DNA of 64,000 bases, from NCBI GenBank assembly GCA_015501595.1, contig JADNRX010000021.1:62001-126000 (forward strand). Direction: 5' to 3'. Shown in pieces: positions 23,781-34,848 of this stretch. The translations under genes and the position numbers were made by a program. This stretch comes from Hymenopellis radicata. Lineage: Eukaryota > Basidiomycota > Agaricomycetes > Agaricales > Physalacriaceae. Within the stretch, counting starts at the first letter, position 1; every line of letters begins with the position of its first letter. The notes beneath the pieces are model-generated. The model was not told the DNA's origin, ran no database searches, and saw only the letters and a list, made by a program, of their open reading frames with translations.

Positions 23781-26660
23781 ATGTCTGAACCTGTTTCTAT
23801 TCCCAGTCTTGGAATCGACTTTACTCGACGCCGAAACCGTGCTAGCACTGACGTACCATGCCTGGCGATGTTTTCTGAACTGCGACCGGATGGTAGCAAC
23901 ACAGCGGATGAAACGGACATGTCTCGAGACCATCAAACCGACAAATTCGCCTCTCAGAGGTCAACGACATCTATGCGCGGTCTACTAGCGGCGGAGAATG
24001 GCGACGCGATGGTGGCATTGGATATATCTGGCTCTGGCTTCACCGCTGGAGAGCGCATTCTACCAGATGACTGCGGTAAACCTAGCCTCGACCCGCATTC
24101 TCTCATTCCCAGCGCTTTGTCCGGAGAACCATCCCTTATTCGACATGGCACTCTTCTAACAGTTGGCGCATCATCTGTCCGCAATGCTGCTGAGCTCAAG
24201 TCCATCCTCGGAAACTCGAGCGCACGCCTCAAAGCTGGTGCTATTGTGCCGCCGTCTTCGACAAGGACTAGCCAAGTCGACAAGACTTCACTTGAACAAG
24301 CAAAGCCGCGCGCTCGCGTCGAAGTCGATATCATCTTGGACAGCAAGACCTGCGTCGAAGGAGGACATCTGCGAGGAAAAGTCAAGATACGGATCAGGAA
24401 GCGAGCGTTGAAGGAATCTGTTGTGTTAATGTCTGGAGGCAAGATTCGAGTTATCGGTTTCGAGTATGGTCGGGACGACCGTCATACTTTCTACCAAGTT
24501 TCTACCCTCCTCTCCGATGTCTCTGACGACCATACCGTGATGTACGACTCGCCACCGGATACCGAAGGATTCTATCTCGCGAAAGAAGGCAGCTACGTGT
24601 TCCCTTTCACAATGGAACTCCCTCTGGATGGCGATTCCGGCGTACCAAAAGGCGTGCTACACTCTCACTCCGTCTTGACGGTTCGCTACATTGCAATGTT
24701 GTATGTGAAATGATCTGCATCTCGCTAGATACTAAATACCCTTGTCAGTTCTATCAAGGTCAAGGAACGTGAGACAGGCAAGCGATCCATCGCCCATTTC
24801 TATCGCGATTGCGAAATATGGCCGCGCCTCAATCCTTCTGTCGTTCTGGCCCCCTCGCCTACTCCAATTCGGAACACGACAAGTAAAGGCCTGTTCATGG
24901 GAGGAAACGGCCAAATTACTCTATCCGCCTCAATTCATCGACTCCATTGGGTCGCAGGTCAATATTGCTGTGTTAAAGCCCATGTAACGAACTACACGAA
25001 AAAGACGATCAAGAGCCTTACTCTTTCACTTTCGCGCTCTACGGTCTTCTTCAAACCCCGTCCGTACCTCGAAGTAGACTGCCAACAGGAAGATAACGAC
25101 CCTGATGCATGCCAGACTTCGACTACCGATAGACAAGTTGCGGAAAGTACTTTGCAGATGGGCCAGAGGGGCGCTAGAGGCCATGCAAGTGCAAAGGGTT
25201 GGTGGACTGGAGTTCAGCCAGGTGAAACACAAGAGTTCAGTCATTTTCTGCTTCTACCTGTAAGTTTAATGGACCTATCTACCGTTCGTAGATACTGACA
25301 AATGGAATGTATAGCCTGACGCGCTTACGATGCCTCGAGGCCGCCTGCTTGAAGTCGAATACGAAATCCGGGTCTCTGTTAGTGCAGGACCATTTGGATC
25401 TGACGTATCTGTGTCCCTTCCCATTAAAATCATTAATTTCCTCTCCATTGATCCTCCCCCATCCTCTCCATTCCCGTTAACGGACAGCGTTCCTTCCCAA
25501 CGTGATACTACACGCGACTCGGAGGCGTACATGATAGGCACATGCTTCAGTCACTCGAAGAGTCGGACGAAGAGCAGCAGGATGAACATTCAGATGGACT
25601 GCCCTCCGAAGGAAGTGACGGAGATATCAGCTTGGACGTCGACAAAGCATACGATGGAGTATGCGACTCCGAGCAGGGTGTAGCGCAGAGGGAACACAGA
25701 CAGCTTGGGAACCTCGCGATGTCGGAGGACACGGACGAGGTGGTCAGCACGCTATCACCTCCGCACGCATTGACGCTCGATACGGCGAACAGGGCAACCG
25801 TTTCGCGGACCTGTTCTATGCTTCTTATCCCCATAGCTTGAACAATGCGGGTCGCGAGGATCGAGAAGAAAGAGACGTCGGTAATACTCCTCGAGCACCT
25901 CCCGTAGAGAGTATAGATTCGTCGAGTACTCGCCCGAAGGGACCGTCGTCCTTTACTCAGAGAGTGGAAGAGAAGATGCGAGCTGCCGGGGAGGAGAATC
26001 GCTTGACGAGGCTCAACACTGACCCCAACATGCCCCGCACGACTTTGGGAAGTGAATCTCGGTGTGCATCTCCTGTCATTCAAGATTCGTATTTCCGCCC
26101 CCGCGAGCAGATTCCGGATTCCCTGGAGCATACGAACCCCATGCAGAAGACGGCGTCTGCGTCGTCTGCAGCTAGCAGTTCTGCTCGCATTGTACATGCA
26201 GTTTCAGTCGTGGTTCATCCAATCGAGCAGGACGTCGAATGGTGAAGACGAGCGCGTCAAGGCGAAACCTACGCCTGAAGCGGTCAGTCAGCCAGCGCAG
26301 GTGTTATCGTCTCCATCCCGGAAGCCTTCTCCTTCTCCTTCGCCAGACGCTGCAGTTGCATCGATTGGTCCAACAACTCGACCGCGAGGCAAGACTGTTT
26401 CCGAGGCCGCCGCAGAGCTTGAACGTCAATTTGCTAGATCAGTCGTTACTCCTGCCAAGAAGCCAATTGCTGCGCCACAGCCATTAGCTTTCGTACCCTC
26501 GTCGACAACCAAGCGCTCTTCTATTTCGAGTCTACCATCTACCGCGCCTCCTTCGCCGTTGAAGAATCGTGAATCCGCTACGACTGACCCAAAGCCTGTC
26601 ACTCCCTTGTCTGTGAAGGACAAGATACGGCAGTTGGAGCAAAAGGCGCAGGGTGTTTAG
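23781..26660 (+). CDS. Arrestin-domain protein (ART/Rim8-like ubiquitin-ligase adaptor)
   Basis: Predicted alpha-arrestin; such proteins recruit Rsp5-type ligases to membrane cargo. A disordered N terminus (about 170 residues) precedes the arrestin N domain: ARVEVDIILDSKTCVEGGHL, GKVKIRIRKRALKESVVLMS, EGSYVFPFTMELPLDG. The arrestin C domain follows: ITLSASIHRLHWVAGQYCCV, HVTNYTKKTIKSLTLSLS, WWTGVQPGETQEFSHFLLLP, RGRLLEVEYEIRVSVSAGPF. The tail is long, Ser/Pro-rich and ends VKDKIRQLEQKAQGV, a short coiled coil. I saw no clear PPxY motif. Frame changes are needed near 25540 and 25765 (one base lost each) and between about 26170 and 26235 (net one base gained or two lost). Introns at GTATGTG...TTGTCAG (about 24702) and GTAAGTTT...TATAG (about 25261) are in frame. 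Confidence 0.78.
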
Positions 26661-27291
26661 ATTCTAATGCCATGAGTATTCGTATAGTGGGTGACTTCCA
26701 TAACGTTTATGCAGATAAACCGCACAATAAACCGAGTTGCATTCGAACTCCGCTCGTTTTCTCCTTCAATATCAAAACCATAACACCAGAGTCATTTTGA
26801 GAGTTAGATAAATTCCAACTTGCCTCGGAGTCGTTGCCGCTCATATCTCCGTAAGGCAAGTATGCATTTCGGTGAGGTATTGCGCTGAACTTGGATCCTG
26901 AACATCGAATGGGTCATGTAACGAGATGTGACCACTTTCCGGCTTGCCAGAGGCAGCAAAGCGTGTCGTATACACTTGAAGGTATGCATACGGGATGATA
27001 GGACCCTGGCAACGGTGTCTGGCAAGTATCTTTTTCATAGTTTGGAGTCTGGAGGTGGGGGTACCCCTCCCTCCAGACTCAGAATCTGAAAGACACTCTT
27101 CGCTCCACTTTGTTTTCCTACCCTGACGCGGCTTGACGGCTCCATGCGCTTACCTTCCTGTTCGGGCGGTTGCTATGCGTCTGAAGAAACAAAATATCTA
27201 TTCAAACGTTATGGAAGTATTAGAACATTTCACATTATGTAGTGATAAATCCTAGAATATAGACACTTTCTCACAATGCAAATGAAGTATG
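26661..27291. other. Convergent gap between arrestin-like and VTA1 3' ends
   Basis: A 631-base gap between tail-to-tail genes. It contains two overlapping minus-strand ORFs of 65 and 73 codons (26804-27038) that resemble nothing I know. A strong GC-rich hairpin at 27045-27080 lies directly upstream of the ORF starts. It probably holds both 3' UTRs; a small gene or non-coding RNA is possible. Confidence 0.4.
27045..27080. repeat. GC-rich inverted repeat (hairpin)
   Basis: Left arm GAGTCTGGAGGTGGGG pairs with right arm CCCCTCCCTCCAGACTC around a GTA loop. That gives a stem of about 16 pairs with one bulge or mismatch. It lies in the convergent intergenic gap, 212 bases past the VTA1 stop on the minus strand. 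It may form in RNA from either strand; function unknown. Confidence 0.7.
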
Positions 27292-28538
27292 TCAACCGCC
27301 TAGGATCTCGAGCGCAGTCCTCAGCTCCTTCAAAGCCTGCGCACGGTCTTCGTAATCAAGGGAGCTGATAGCAAACCGACAATGCTTCTTGGCATCCCGA
27401 ATCATAGCTTCTGTAAGCTCAGGCTCAGGCTCCGGCTCGACTATCGGAGGAGCGGACGCCAACGATGGTACATACTGAGACGCGTAAGGGTCGAAAGGTG
27501 GCGCACTAGGATGCAGCTGCGTCGGAGGTGGAGGTGCTATCGCAGATGGAATAAAGTGCGTTTCTTTGCTTTCGCCGCATCACCGTGGATGATACTCTCG
27601 GTGCTATCCAAAGGGCCGCTATGCAACTGAGAAGGAGGACCGGAACATTTAGAGATGCGTCACCTGAAGGTGTCTCATGAACCGTAGGTATGCCAGGGAG
27701 GAGGGTGTGCTTTGCCAATCTGCACTAGGTGTGGGTAAGGATGGCGGCGGGAACGAGGGAGGGGGCAAGTCATCCTGTTCCAGATGGTGAGGCGGAGGGA
27801 CGGGTGGAGCGGGAATGTCATTTTCTAGTGTAGGTGGGGCGGGAGGGTTTCTGGGTCAAGTTCGGGCTCTGCATTCGCTGGCCCAGGTGTCGGCTTTCGC
27901 CCCTCGCGGAAAGCCTTTCCTATATCTGCAGCCTTCCACTTCGCGTAGCGTATCTTTTCGTCGTGCTATAAAAGCGTATTCAGATAGTTTCGCGTGGATT
28001 TACAAGTCCACGAACCGGTTCGGAGAGCTCGCTCTGCGGAACGTCTTTAGAACGTCCAGGAAATGGGCAGCAGCCAGGAACTTCTTCGCGGTGGATCTGA
28101 GCAAGTATGAATGGTCATGCCGGTTAGAGAACGCTATCGACGTGCCTTGTAGCCGCTCCTTTACGATCTTCGTTATCAGCCATCGAGAACACCTTTACTG
28201 CAAAGTTCTCGACATATGCCGCGCTTGCTGCCTCCACGTCGATCGCGTCATTGGGGCCAATCGCCTCCTTCATCGATTCAAGCAGGCCAAGGAGGTCAAA
28301 CAGAAACACCCGACTGCTTGTCTCCTTCACGTTCAGTGCTATCCCGACTTGCGCTGCGTAGTAAGTACCTGGGGAGAATCAGAGCGTGCACCAGTTACTA
28401 GCAGCTCAAGTTGTACTTACACCAATAGGACATGATTGGTTCCTTCCCTTTGAGCTCATCGGCGCGCTGCAGGTACGGTGTAACAGACTTGAGAGCAGGA
28501 GGGATAGGAGGAAGATTGAAGAGTTTCGTAGTTGCCAT
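27292..28538 (-). CDS. VTA1: Vta1/LIP5 ESCRT-associated regulator of Vps4
   Basis: Activates the AAA-ATPase Vps4 at endosomes for ESCRT-III disassembly. The start MATTKLFNLPPIPPALKSV, then VTPYLQRADELKGKEPIMSYW and YYAAQVGIALNVK, is the N-terminal MIT-like region. RSTAKKFLAAAHFLDVLKTF follows, then a Pro-rich linker. The C-terminal Vps4-binding domain is clear: EAMIRDAKKHCRFAISSLDY and EDRAQALKELRTALEILGG. The linker region needs about five one-base frame changes (near 28002, 27840, 27700, 27645 and 27552), all apparent single-base losses, several in G or C runs. One intron (near 28140-28095) would be GC-AG (AAG|GCACGT). Either this copy is badly sequenced or it is decaying; both conserved ends are in good shape, which favours sequencing error. 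Confidence 0.8.
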
Positions 28539-28570
28539 TGATGATGAGGGTGCTGAGTTGCTTTGGCGCC

Positions 28571-28577
28571 TTTATAA
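28571..28577 (-). promoter_or_regulatory. Putative TATA box of VTA1
   Basis: TTATAAA read on the minus strand, 33 bases before the VTA1 start codon. Distance is plausible for a fungal TATA-type promoter with a very short leader. Confidence 0.45.
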
Positions 28578-28861
28578 GACAGACCGGTGAGCGCAGCAGT
28601 ACGCGCAGGTACAGCCAAGACTAGTATTGAATTGAATGACGGAAAGCTTGGTAATTGACGCGAGTCAAGGCAGTGAAGAGATGCGTGATAGTGATAGTAA
28701 GAGCTAACGTTAGAGTATAGCTCTCGATCATTCCACTTCAACGCGCCTACCATCCTGCATAGAAAACAATGTCTAATATCTGCGCAGATGAGGAATTATC
28801 AAGTAGCTTTCTAGTAGTATAAGAATAACAATATATGCGTCGTAATGTATGCGTAGGCAAG
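28578..28861. other. Gap upstream of VTA1, downstream of the coiled-coil gene
   Basis: AT-rich towards 28800-28850, as expected for the 3' UTR of the minus-strand gene at 28862. The remaining part is the VTA1 upstream region. No other gene seen. Confidence 0.4.
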
Positions 28862-29834
28862 TCATGGCTCTACATGGTCGAACTTTGACTGACTGGAAAG
28901 TGGACTATCAATCATATGCTGTTGAGTGCCGGGGTCCATTTTGTTAATTATAAGATGAGAGACAGGCGGACCTGTCGTGGAGGAGGTGGGAGGAACGATA
29001 GTCGATATGCTCGTCATGGGGGACAATCGTTCCTTTTCGCTCGAAGACGAATCTGCAGCAAAGCTTATTCTGGGCGCTTGCAAGTGATGGAACATTGTTA
29101 ATGCTTTGGATAGTTGGTCAAGCTGTCCATAGTCAGAAACAGTAGCAGTACAATGGGTCAGAGACACTAACCTGATCCATTATTTCGATGATACCTTCCT
29201 TGCGCCCTTCGAACTGGTGTGCTAGTTTGGCAAATTCGTCTTCGCGTTCTCTGTTCCGCTTTTCTTCGTCCGCCTCCGCACCCAACTCGACGCCTTCATC
29301 TTCATCAACGGCATGCGCAGCGTCGCTTGGTATCCCTTCCGTGCTGCCCATCGCCTCCCAGATATTGATCTGGGACTTTGCACCTTTGCCTTTGCCTTTC
29401 CCCTTTCCGTCGCCCGAGCGCGTGCCAATGCCTTCCATCTGTATATGCCGCGACGCTATCTCAGCTTGGAGGTCAAGGACTTTTGACAACTGTTTCCATA
29501 ACTGCTCGTCTCTCTTTGACGGCGGATCCTGGCATATTCGTGTTTCTGGGTGCAGTGCGGGATTGGAGGGAACGACATGGCCAACTATAGACCCGTCGTA
29601 AGCATCGTGCAAAGGCTCTGCCTGAAGAAAGTGCGCATCGTCGTTCCCGGCGGGACTGTCGACGGTCGTAGTTGTCCGTTCATAGATACCTGCTAGAATG
29701 GTATCATGCGGTGTCGAGAAATTCGAAGTTAACGACCGTTGTGGTCCTTTATACGGTTCAGAGGCTGGAGGCTTGGGCGGGTCGTCAAAGATATTGCCTT
29801 CCACAGATTTATTCGAGAACCAAGCCAGGTTCAT
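28862..29834 (-). CDS. Hypothetical coiled-coil protein
   Basis: Function unknown. The protein starts MNLAWFSNKSVEGNIFDDPP; an in-frame extension to 29945 is less likely because it lacks low-complexity or conserved character. A polar N terminus of about 115 residues is followed by a helical segment (DEQLWKQLSKVLDLQAEIAS). A Gly/Lys repeat (GDGKGKGKGKGAK) precedes an acidic stretch (DEDEGVELGAEADEEKRN) and a second helix, REREDEFAKLAHQFEGRKEG. One intron (GTTAGTGTC...TGGACAG, near 29130-29180) joins IMDQ to LDQLSKALTMFHHL. The Ser/Thr-rich tail ends KFDHVEP. No signal peptide or membrane segment is visible. The two heptad-like segments suggest a coiled-coil scaffold. Confidence 0.65.
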
Positions 29835-29948
29835 GGTGGATGTGGTGGTCAAGGACGCGGGCCGGTTGCCGGTGCCTATCAGTCGAATGACTATCTGATA
29901 TGATAAACCAATGATAACCTGTTTCTTATCTCTCTCGTCTTCCACACC

Positions 29949-32560
29949 ATGTCTGGAAAGGATCCCGAAAAATTCCAGGCGGGGCTCCCTCTAGGCCTAA
30001 GAGAGCTAGTGTACTCCCTCGCACAGCTCGTCTTTGTCTACTTTTCATTGCTGTCGCGCTTTCCGTGATCTTCCTCCGTGGCAGACGAGTGGTTGACGGA
30101 TACACCATTTGTTCCCGTGATGGCGATAATGTTTATACCGTTGACGGCGCCAACTCTCGCGCCCAATGTCTGGTAGTCTCAAATTCCCTGGTGGTCGCGA
30201 CTGGAGACCTTAGTCAGTGTTTCCTTTTCTGTGTAACATTGGCTAACACTTTCGCGTCAGACTTTGTTCAAACCAAATGGCCTTCATTGCCAGTCAAGTA
30301 CGCGCCCGAAGGATCCATTATTATTCCTGGAATAAGTGGTGCGCGCTTTCTATCTCTTTACAGGGCATTGGGCGCCTATGAATTACCCTCAGAATCTCAC
30401 TGCCATATTATGCATTACGGCTTATTCCGCCAAATTCCACTTGAAGAAGGAAAAGATATCCCAGGTGAGTGAAGTGGGTTTCAATGCGGCCATCCTCATG
30501 CGCCATACATTCAGAGACCGTATCGTTTGTCAGGGAATACATCTTGAGCCATCCTGATATCCTTGAGGATCCTGACAAAATTGTCGAGGGTTGGGGATGG
30601 GATCATACCGCCTGGCCTGAAGGCAGGTTCCCAACAGCAGTGCGCCCCTCCCATACAACTATCACGTCTGTAAGGCTGATGTCGATAACACGTAGGCTGA
30701 CCTTGATGCCGATCCTATCATACGAGGTCGTCCAATAATGCTGCGGAGTAAAGACGGTCACGGAACTTGGGTATCCGGACGCGTCCTTGATTCTATTCAG
30801 CCTATTCCACACAAAGTCGAAGGAGGGTCTATTATTCGTAACGAAGACGGAGAAGCAGTCGGTATGTCGCGTTGCTTCACGCCTAAAGTTTACATACCAA
30901 GTTAATTTGTTCAGGCGTGTTCCTCGATAATGCACAGCTGTTGATGGACGACCCTGTGTTGACTGACTTGGACTACGAGAGACGATTTTCTGTTACTGTT
31001 CAAGATGCGCATAGGCATGGACTTACGTCCTTACATGGTAAGCTGACTTGAACCGAACCTAAGACCCACCTAACACGCCACTTACTACCTCGCTTAGACG
31101 CGAAGTCTGATTTCCAAATGATTGATTTCTTCAAGAGGTAGATACCCAACAACATAGGACTGCACGCGTTCTGAACTCTTTACAGGAAAGCGAGAGAAGG
31201 TTTGCCCGTAAGTTTGACCAGACACATCGAATAATGCATTGAAGCGCCTCGTATAGATTCGTGTCTATGCCATGACAAACTACGATGATGGGGAACAATA
31301 CTGGGGCAATCTTACTCCGCCTATCATGCTCAATTCTGACCACAGTTCAGTGCGCGCAGTGTCAAACTTGTTGGTGATGGTAGGCCCGCTACGTAGTCAA
31401 TGCGATCCACTCATCTCAAAATTCCGTGTTTGTAGGTTCTATGAGAACTGGTGGCGCAGCAGTGAGGATCAACTTCAAACTTGGGTTTCCTTGTCTTGAT
31501 CGGTATCCTTCAGCTTTATGAACCTTACTATGACAATCCCACCACTAATGGCTTCATGCGGGTCTCTGAAAAGACCTTGAATCGCGTGATACCGTGGTTT
31601 TTGAGGGATGGCTGGCAGGTGGTGTGTACATCGAGATCCTTAAGTGATAAAGACAATGCGACTGAATACATTCAGAACGTGCACGCCATCGGTGACCGCG
31701 CAAATGGATTGTACTGGATTCTCTTGAAGCCGCGCTGTCTGGCGTCAACGTCTCTGCCTTGAGGCCACGTCTGGAACATGCGCAAATCATGGCCGACGTC
31801 GACATCAAGCGTGTAGGCAAGATTGGTGGTACGCTTCTCTTCTATCCTAGCTGAGGTCGCAATCTATCTAACTGGAGATGCAAACACTGTCAGTGATCGC
31901 CAGTGTTCAACCGACACATGTGTACGCATGCGCTCTGCTCCTTTTGCTCGGTGCCGTACTCACGTCCTTGACAGCATCGACGACATGTGGTACGCTGAGG
32001 ATCGACTGGTGAGCCCGAAATCTCAATAACTCGGCCTCTGCTTGAAGCCTGTCGTTTTCAGGGTCCCGAGCGCATCAAAGGACTCTATGCTTTCCGGAGT
32101 CTTCTCGACGCTGGCGCACGTCTGACCCTCGGATCTGATTTTCCAGTGGAGACAATGAACCCTCTGGCAGGCTTCTATGCCGCCCTTACGAGAGTCTCGC
32201 TGGATGGAAGGTCCCCGCATGGACCAGGCGGATGGTATGCGATATGAGCTGTGAATTCTTCTCATCTTACTCCTTTGGAGGTTCCCGGAGCAAAGGCTTA
32301 CGCCGCTCGAGGCTCTACGAGGTAAGAACTTCCTTTCGTCCTTAGTAGGTCGACCTTTGACATGCGAACTTGCAGGCATGACCATCGAACCTGCTCATGC
32401 ATCATTTACAGACGACGTCCTGGGGTCTTTGGAGCCAGGAAAGCACGCAGACTTCGTGGTACTGTCGCAGAACATCATGGAGATCCCTGTGACTTCAATC
32501 ATGGACACAAAAATTCTCGCCACAGTAATCGATGGAATCCCGGTTTACGGGCAAATATAG
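29949..32560 (+). CDS. Amidohydrolase family 3 protein (YtcJ-like) with N-terminal membrane anchor
   Basis: Metal-dependent hydrolase of the N-acyl-amino-acid/formamide deformylase-like group; substrate unknown. After [10 protein letters not shown], a basic stretch and one membrane segment ([15 protein letters not shown]) suggest a type-II anchor. The metal HxH appears as SHCHIMHYG. Later landmarks: [62 protein letters not shown] block, [11 protein letters not shown] (metal His), [39 protein letters not shown] and [14 protein letters not shown]. About ten introns are recognisable, including GTGAGGAT...CTTCAG before LYEPYYD. One-base losses are needed near 29980 (G run), 31345 and 31705. The C terminus [11 protein letters not shown] is normal for the family. 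Confidence 0.82.
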
Positions 32561-32837
32561 GTGATATATCTTCTTTATATCTATTTCTCAGAAGTATGTA
32601 ATATCCCAATGGCTACCTTCATCTTATGAAGAGTTTTAGCACCTGATGAGAGTATCTGGAGGCTTCTTACACAGTAAATATTGCCACTCGCAGCTTCCCA
32701 TCGACTCGGAGGAAATCCGTCACCGCGATCTGCAATGCGCGTAAAGGTGTTTGTGATATAGTTGTCAACGACGGTAGCATGTCGAACGTCCACCAAGAAA
32801 ATGCATAAACGGCGAAGCACAAAGATCGATGCACCAT

Positions 32838-33218
32838 TCACCAGCCCTTGTATCCGTTGGCGTGAGAGAACGTTCCACTCGCATGACCGACTTCGGTACC
32901 GCCAGCGATGATAACCGAGCTCGCACCCGCTGCATTCTTGGGCCCGATGACGCCGTTGACTGTCCCGGAAAGAATGCCGTCGTACGAATCGTCCTATTCA
33001 TCAAAGGCTTCAGCTTCGATGTAACCCTCGGTACCGTCATGCCCCACACACCCGCCGGTCGAGGACGCGGTGATTCCTTGTGGTTCTAAGAGAGCCTCTG
33101 CTTGGGCTTGTGTGCTGCTCCTCGCGATGTGCGCCGTGGCAAGAGCGCCGATAATGAGTGTGGCGCAAGTAAGAAGGAACGCACATGCAAGTCCTCGCAT
33201 CGCGTGGATTTCTTTCAT
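32838..33218 (-). CDS. Small secreted protein with possible intron ending at an in-frame TAG
   Basis: Unknown. MKEIHAMRGLACAFLLTC followed by ATLIIGALATAHIA looks like a signal peptide or signal anchor. The mature part would be a short linker and a Gly-rich domain, SGTVNGVIGPKNAAGASSVI then GGTEVGHASGTFSHANGYKG, ending in W. Read straight through, a TAG at 32994-32996 interrupts the frame between AFDE and DDSYDG. Because TAG also makes an ideal 3' splice site, an in-frame intron ending there is likely. A phase-0 donor at TGT|GTGGGG would give a 54-base intron and the joined text STGGC-DDSYDGIL. If not spliced the product is 74 residues. Neighbours are hydrolases, so a secreted role fits but is unproven. 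Confidence 0.5.
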
Positions 33219-33622
33219 GAATGTTTACCCTCCCTTATACATAGCCTCAAGCTGATCTTTGAACTTATTTTTTGGCAGATGCTCCGAAAGTTGACTGACG
33301 GTTGCATGTGCTCTACAGCGCTGTCCGATGTCGCTCGTGAACTCTGTGAGACCGCCAGAGAAACTGACAGATGACTGACAACATCATATCTTAGGTGATG
33401 AGAATCAGGTGGATATGGAAATGACGAATTCGTGGTCATTCAAGGCTTATTTGCATCGTCACCCACTCCTTTACCCGTATCGTCTCAGTCAGGCTACACG
33501 ATTTAGTATACAAAGAAAACATCGCCGTGTAGTACAGTAACCGAGTTCCTGGAGTCTCTGTTTTCAAACGCAACCATCTGCAAATGAGAAGTCAGCATTG
33601 AAGAGGATCAACAGTTTCAATA
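33219..33622. other. Gap with possible 3' exon of the upstream-strand esterase
   Basis: If GTGAGGCTTT...TTGCAG (about 33631-33582) is spliced as an intron, the esterase gene at 33623-34547 gains a last exon, MVAFENRDSRNSVTVLHGDV, and stops at 33503. Otherwise this stretch is its 3' UTR and the promoter of the small secreted protein. Confidence 0.4.
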
Positions 33623-34547
33623 TCAAAGCCTCACTCGCACAGACTGTCCGACAGAATTGACGTGCGAGCGAAATGTGCTCGAGCCGCACAGTAGACCACG
33701 GACAAAGGCTTGAGCAACCACATTCGCACCAGTGGGCGTCGTATGCGTATGATCGACTGGATAATATGCCGCCACAGTAGTTTGGCCGAGAGCCTGGTAT
33801 GCCTGTGCAACATACGCGTAATGGTTAACATACGGCGCGCCCGTACGTGAAGCAGCCGTCTGCGCATACGCTACAAAGCGCGGTCCCGCGACGATTGCGC
33901 CGTTGCTCCAGTCGTTGCTGGGAGTCTGGGCGGATACAATCGGAATAGCGCCCTTGGCCTGTAGAGCCGTAACGGCGTTCTGAATGTAGTACGGGAACGT
34001 GTGGATCACGATGGAGGTTTCCGCTGCAGACGCGAACATGAGTTATTTGCAAGTTCAAAAGGCGGGCCAATCTCTGACATACTTGGATGTTGTCACTGTC
34101 GACGTCGTGTCGTAGCCATCACCTGCAAGTATAGGTCGGTTGAGAGCGTTTGTTACAAACATATTTTAGAACTCACCGAAAGCGTCTTGCCTTCCGTTAT
34201 CGACGGTGCCGGACAGACCGTCATTGTGGCCAAACTCGATGACAACAAAGTCTCCACTCTGCACAGTATTGATGAGAGTAGTAAATCGTCCTTCGTCTGT
34301 GTAGCTGCGCGCACTACGACCAGCGATCGCCCTATTCACGACGGTGAGACTCATATACTGTCCGAGGTACTGGCCCCATCCTGGAAATGGTCATCGAACT
34401 GCCAGCAAAATGAGAATGCTACCACAAACCATCGCTCCCAGATCCTCCTCCTCCACTGGCCATGGTGGAATCACCGGCAAGATAAATTGTTTGCCCAAAC
34501 GCAACAGTAATAAGGGAGCATAAGGATATAAGTATTCCTGCGAGCAT
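33623..34547 (-). CDS. GDSL/SGNH esterase, rhamnogalacturonan-acetylesterase-like, copy 1
   Basis: Predicted secreted SGNH hydrolase (CE12-like) that deacetylates pectic rhamnogalacturonan. The signal peptide is [18 protein letters not shown]. Catalytic landmarks: block I Ser in [11 protein letters not shown], block [13 protein letters not shown], and the Asp-His pair in [19 protein letters not shown]. Introns at GTTTGTGG...TTCCAG (before GWGQYLGQY), GTGAGTTC...TTGCAG and GTATGTCAG...CTGCAG parallel those of copy 2. The join after TVTTSN near 34018 is out of frame by one gained or two lost bases relative to [14 protein letters not shown]. Copy 2 reads through the same point intact, so this is sequence error or a real lesion. 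A TATA-like ATATAAG lies about 45 bases before the start. Confidence 0.82.
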
Positions 34548-34587
34548 TACAATAAACGTTGACCAACACCCCCCGGTTCAATGGCAA

Positions 34588-34594
34588 CTTATAT
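34588..34594 (-). promoter_or_regulatory. Putative TATA box of esterase copy 1
   Basis: ATATAAG on the minus strand, about 41-47 bases upstream of the start codon at 34547. The 301-base gap 34548-34848 otherwise shows only intergenic sequence between the tandem esterase copies. Confidence 0.4.
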
Positions 34595-34848
34595 GTAAAC
34601 GCGGATGAGAGGCAGCCCTGGCATGGCAGGTCCCAGTGTGACTCATTAAATGGCAGTATTTTGTCCGAAGAGCTTCAGCAATCACCGGGCGTGGAACATC
34701 GTGCACATCTTTGCATTTCGAGAACGTCGAGAGAACACGTGAGGCTCAAGCATGAGCGCGAAGCCGATGCCGGGCCGTTCAAGCTAGCATGTAGTTTCCG
34801 ATGATAATCCTTTCTACACAATACAGTGATATACTTAGAGGCAGCCAT

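Noticed and set aside
25547..26197. 216-codon minus-strand ORF over the arrestin tail
   Set aside because: Ser/Arg-rich antisense of a Ser/Pro-rich coding tail; no family and no start context.
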